7,328 nucleotides of DNA, from NCBI GenBank assembly GCA_016931365.1, contig JAFGEY010000153.1:1-7328 (forward strand), given 5' to 3'. The position numbers and the translations under genes are program-made. This DNA comes from Anaerolineae bacterium (lineage in GTDB: Bacteria; Chloroflexota; Anaerolineae; JAFGEY01). The notes under the pieces were generated by a model. The model saw only the letters and a list, made by a program, of their open reading frames with translations. It had not been told where the DNA came from and made no database searches. Position 1 is the first letter of the stretch; the number at the start of each line of letters is the position of its first letter. Shown one piece after another: positions 5,278-7,328 of the stretch.

Positions 5278-6510
5278 TCAGTAGGCTTCCCAAACCCAGG
5301 CAAGTACATCTCCTACTCGGCTGCCATCGTCCAGCAAGGTGATCAGCCCTGACTCAATGGACACTTTGCGCGTTTCACTGCCTTCATCGAAAAGAATCTC
5401 TTGGCTGTCAGGAGACCACAACAGGAGATTGATCGGATATTGTTGCTCCACGAGCAGCCGGTGTTCGTTCGTGGCAACGTCGACGACAAAAAGACCCTTA
5501 CTAAAAGACTGCCCACTCATGCGAAAAGAGGCAACGTACGCAATCTGGCGGCCATCCGGAGACCATTTGACTCTATCATGTACCTCATAGTCTTCATATA
5601 CAATCTGGGGGAGCAACTCGTGCCATGATTTGTTCATTGGCTCATAGATTGCGAGATAGCCATCTTGTTCGACACTGTAAGGGACTGCCGCCAGCTTTTG
5701 ACCATCCGGTGAGAAATCCCAAGTCTTGTACGAATTCTCATCGCGCTCGTCGTCGTCTATTCTAATGACTGTTCCATTCTCAATATTCACCAACCACCCC
5801 CCTCTTTGGTCAACAGCTTCATCATAATACCTGACCAAAAGCACATTGTCTGTGGGTGACCAGTAATAGAAGGCATATACATCTTGACGTGTCCAGACGA
5901 CTTCTCGGCTCTCTACATCCAACACATCCATTGCCGTTCTGTAGGGCGGGGGATAGGACTTGAGCGCAGCAACGTATTTCCCATCGTAGGACCAATCTAG
6001 ACCAGCATATTCCGCTTCGGTATCCGTGAGTACAGTTGTCTTTTCGAGCGTCCCCATATCGTACAGGATGACAGATCCCTCGTAATCCCAGTAAACCATT
6101 TGCGCTCTGGATGGCGAAAGCTGATCATAGTAGTCCGGGATCACCAGGCCTGGAACCTGGCGTTCATCTCCGCCATCAGCATCCATAGACCAAATCTTTC
6201 CTCGTTGGGAAACGATACTTGATGAATACCATATTCTCGACTCGCCGGGAGGCAAGGGCGTCGGGACAAAGACCGTTGCCGTTGGGAAAGGTGTTTCGGT
6301 TGGTTCAGGCGCCAACGTCGGCGTCGCGGTTGCTTGAGGTGTCGAGCTTGCCGTTGGCGTAGGTGTCGGCGTCGAACTAGGCGTCGACGTTGGCGTTGCC
6401 GTCGCGCCGGACGCAAGCTGTACCATAGGTTCAACGGTCGTCATGCACTGGACGAGACAGATGCTCAGGCACATGAGCAGGAACAACCAGACTTTTTTAG
6501 ACTGGCACAT
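5278..6510 (-). CDS. Exported TolB-like beta-propeller protein, probable lipoprotein
   Basis: A 410-residue protein. The N-terminus has a basic start (KK at 5-6), a hydrophobic stretch (7-20) and cysteines at 18 and 22. Either could be the lipidation site, but Q21 before C22 and I17 before C18 are poor lipobox residues. Residues 37-88 are a Thr/Pro/Ser linker. The rest is a WD40/TolB-like propeller: KIWSMDADGGDERQV (105-119), LSPSRAQMVY (131-140), LDWSYDGKYVAAL (171-183), YWSPTDNVLLV (216-226), WDFSPDGQKLAAV (264-276), VKWSPDGRQIAYV (314-326) and LLWSPDSQEILF (363-374). Such domains usually bind proteins or polysaccharides outside the cell; no partner is indicated. AAGGA (5'-3' on the minus strand, 6517-6521) lies 6 bases before the start. 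It follows the URO-D family gene by 38 bases in the same direction. The propeller DNA is clearly less GC-rich than its neighbours (a 60-base line at 5581 has 26 G/C). Function unknown. Confidence 0.88.
   Translation of the reverse strand: MCQSKKVWLFLLMCLSICLVQCMTTVEPMVQLASGATATPTSTPSSTPTPTPTASSTPQATATPTLAPEPTETPFPTATVFVPTPLPPGESRIWYSSSIVSQRGKIWSMDADGGDERQVPGLVIPDYYDQLSPSRAQMVYWDYEGSVILYDMGTLEKTTVLTDTEAEYAGLDWSYDGKYVAALKSYPPPYRTAMDVLDVESREVVWTRQDVYAFYYWSPTDNVLLVRYYDEAVDQRGGWLVNIENGTVIRIDDDERDENSYKTWDFSPDGQKLAAVPYSVEQDGYLAIYEPMNKSWHELLPQIVYEDYEVHDRVKWSPDGRQIAYVASFRMSGQSFSKGLFVVDVATNEHRLLVEQQYPINLLLWSPDSQEILFDEGSETRKVSIESGLITLLDDGSRVGDVLAWVWEAY
6247..6402 (-). repeat. Low-complexity Thr/Pro-encoding repeat
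   Basis: This part of the lipoprotein gene is built of imperfect hexamers around GTCGGC, GTTGGC and GCCGTT (plus-strand reading) and encodes runs such as TPTSTPSSTPTPTPTASSTP. It forms the extended stalk between the anchor and the propeller. Such stalks are common on exported Chloroflexota proteins. Repeat number is likely to vary between strains. Confidence 0.7.
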
Positions 6511-6533
6511 GTTTTTTCCTTGACGTGGTCGCC

Positions 6534-6554
6534 GTCAGCGGTCAGCGGTCAATC
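6534..6554. repeat. Heptad repeat GTCAGCG across a gene end
   Basis: GTCAGCG (6534-6540), GTCAGCG (6541-6547) and a degenerate GTCAATC (6548-6554) are tandem 7-mers; GGTCGCC just before (6527-6533) may be an older unit. The last unit includes the stop codon of the URO-D family gene (TCA 6549-6551), and the array fills most of the 38-base gap before the lipoprotein gene. Confidence 0.55.
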
Positions 6555-7328
6555 ATACCGGCATTCCTCTTGCACGACCTTCATCAGCCAGCGCATGCGG
6601 CCCACGCCGGTGCCGGCGGCGAGCGATCCGGCGGTGGTGATTTCCAGCCCGCCGGTCGCGCCGGCCTTGCCGAAATCGTCGATCACTTGCTGGCGAATCT
6701 CTTCGGGGCTGCCGTTGCGCAGCAAAAAAGGCGGCATCTGGCCGCGAATGTAGGCGTCGGGCATTTTCTGGCGGATCAACCCGGCGTCGACCGTCGGCCC
6801 ATAGTTGACGTTGCGGATGCCCAGCTCGTACTGCTGGTCGAGCAGGTGGCCCATTGCGCTGTCGGAGTGCTGGGCGCGCGGCGCGGGAGCCGGGGCGAGC
6901 GCGTCCATGACCCTTTGCAGCACCGGAAAGCAGTACTCGCGGTACAGCCTGGGGCTGAACAGCGCCGAGTTGTCGTCGGTGATCCACCAGCCGGGGTGCT
7001 CGTTGCCGCTGAAACGGCGCAGCACCCGGTTGAACTCGATCATCTTGGCGGCCAAAATGTCGCCCAAGCGAGCGACCAGGTCGGGGTGGTCGTACATCCA
7101 GATAAAGAGCACGCTGGGGTCGATGATCGATGTTATGATCGTCGCCGGGCCGCGGCTGCCCGTGCCAAGCCGGGGCAGGGGTTTTCCTTCGGCCTTGCGC
7201 CGCTCCCATTCGGCCAGGTAATCGGGGGGCAAGGCCCAGGTTTCCATATCGGTGGCCTCGGCCTCGTCGAGGATTTCGGCAAACTGCTGCGGATCGTCGG
7301 TGACGTGCATCAGCCAGGGCGTGCCGCC
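6549..7328 (-). CDS. Uroporphyrinogen decarboxylase (URO-D) family protein, partial
   Basis: The C-terminal 259 residues are visible; the reading frame runs through the window end (GGTPWL before the first internal Met), so the N-terminus lies outside. The segments DPSVLFIWMYDHPDLVARLG, ITDDNSALFSPRLYREYCFP, the HSDSAMGHLL motif, LGIRNVNYGPTVDAGLIRQK, then MPDAYIRGQMPP and the closing GLEITTAGSLAAGTG follow the URO-D/cobamide methyltransferase TIM-barrel pattern. The D-D-N and H-S-D motifs are at positions where family members bind substrate or metal. Genuine HemE is unlikely because its N-terminal RQAGRY-type motif is out of view and the C-terminal motifs look like the broader family, which includes corrinoid-linked methyltransferases such as MtaA. 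The substrate cannot be told. Ends with a stop inside the heptad repeat, 38 bases before the lipoprotein start; the two may share a transcript. Confidence 0.88.
   Translation of the reverse strand, partial: GGTPWLMHVTDDPQQFAEILDEAEATDMETWALPPDYLAEWERRKAEGKPLPRLGTGSRGPATIITSIIDPSVLFIWMYDHPDLVARLGDILAAKMIEFNRVLRRFSGNEHPGWWITDDNSALFSPRLYREYCFPVLQRVMDALAPAPAPRAQHSDSAMGHLLDQQYELGIRNVNYGPTVDAGLIRQKMPDAYIRGQMPPFLLRNGSPEEIRQQVIDDFGKAGATGGLEITTAGSLAAGTGVGRMRWLMKVVQEECRYD

Noticed and set aside
5142..5342. Small plus-strand open frame after the SIMPL gene
   Set aside because: It runs through both terminator hairpins and into the end of the convergent gene, and it has no ribosome binding site.
6334..6753. 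Plus-strand open frame opposite the lipoprotein start
   Set aside because: Its Arg-rich start is the antisense of the Thr/Pro repeat, and it crosses the gap between two supported minus-strand genes.

Overview
The window looks like chromosomal DNA of a GC-rich bacterium, most likely a member of the Chloroflexota (Anaerolineae or Caldilineae type). This placement is inferred from style, not from a marker gene. The evidence is a lipoprotein with a long Thr/Pro linker before a WD40/TolB-like propeller, a URO-D family methyltransferase-like gene, short GTCAGCG heptad repeats between genes, and dispersed palindromes. No rRNA, tRNA, CRISPR array, transposase or phage gene is visible.

Layout. Positions 1-253 hold AT-rich sequence running into a decayed 3' end of a cyclase-family (kynurenine formamidase-like) gene. 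A promoter with two 11-bp-spaced CCGTCAC repeats then leads into an OmpR/PhoB-type response regulator (336-1046). Four bases later comes its sensor histidine kinase (1051-2637), whose ATPase domain carries a 48-bp palindromic insertion. A 145-bp gap contains a possible extended -10 promoter and a 12-bp-stem palindrome. It leads to a CreD-like membrane protein with a C-terminal double zinc ribbon (2783-4336) and a membrane-anchored SIMPL-domain protein (4379-5140). These two are probably one transcript. At 5141-5277 two hairpins lie back to back between convergent genes. The minus strand carries a URO-D family gene cut by the window end (7328-6549) and then a probable lipoprotein with a TolB-like propeller (6510-5278).

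How the genes may work together. The order response regulator, sensor kinase, CreD-like protein matches creB-creC-creD of enterobacteria, followed here by a SIMPL protein. One reading is an envelope-stress module: an extracytoplasmic sensor, a DNA-binding regulator that may control its own promoter, and two membrane proteins with large extracytoplasmic domains. This is inference from gene order and distant similarity. The minus-strand genes have no evident link to it.

The most unusual observation is the palindrome inside the kinase gene. It is near-perfect, sits in a surface loop, keeps the frame, and has no stop codon in any of the six frames, as expected of a selfish element adapted to landing in coding sequence.
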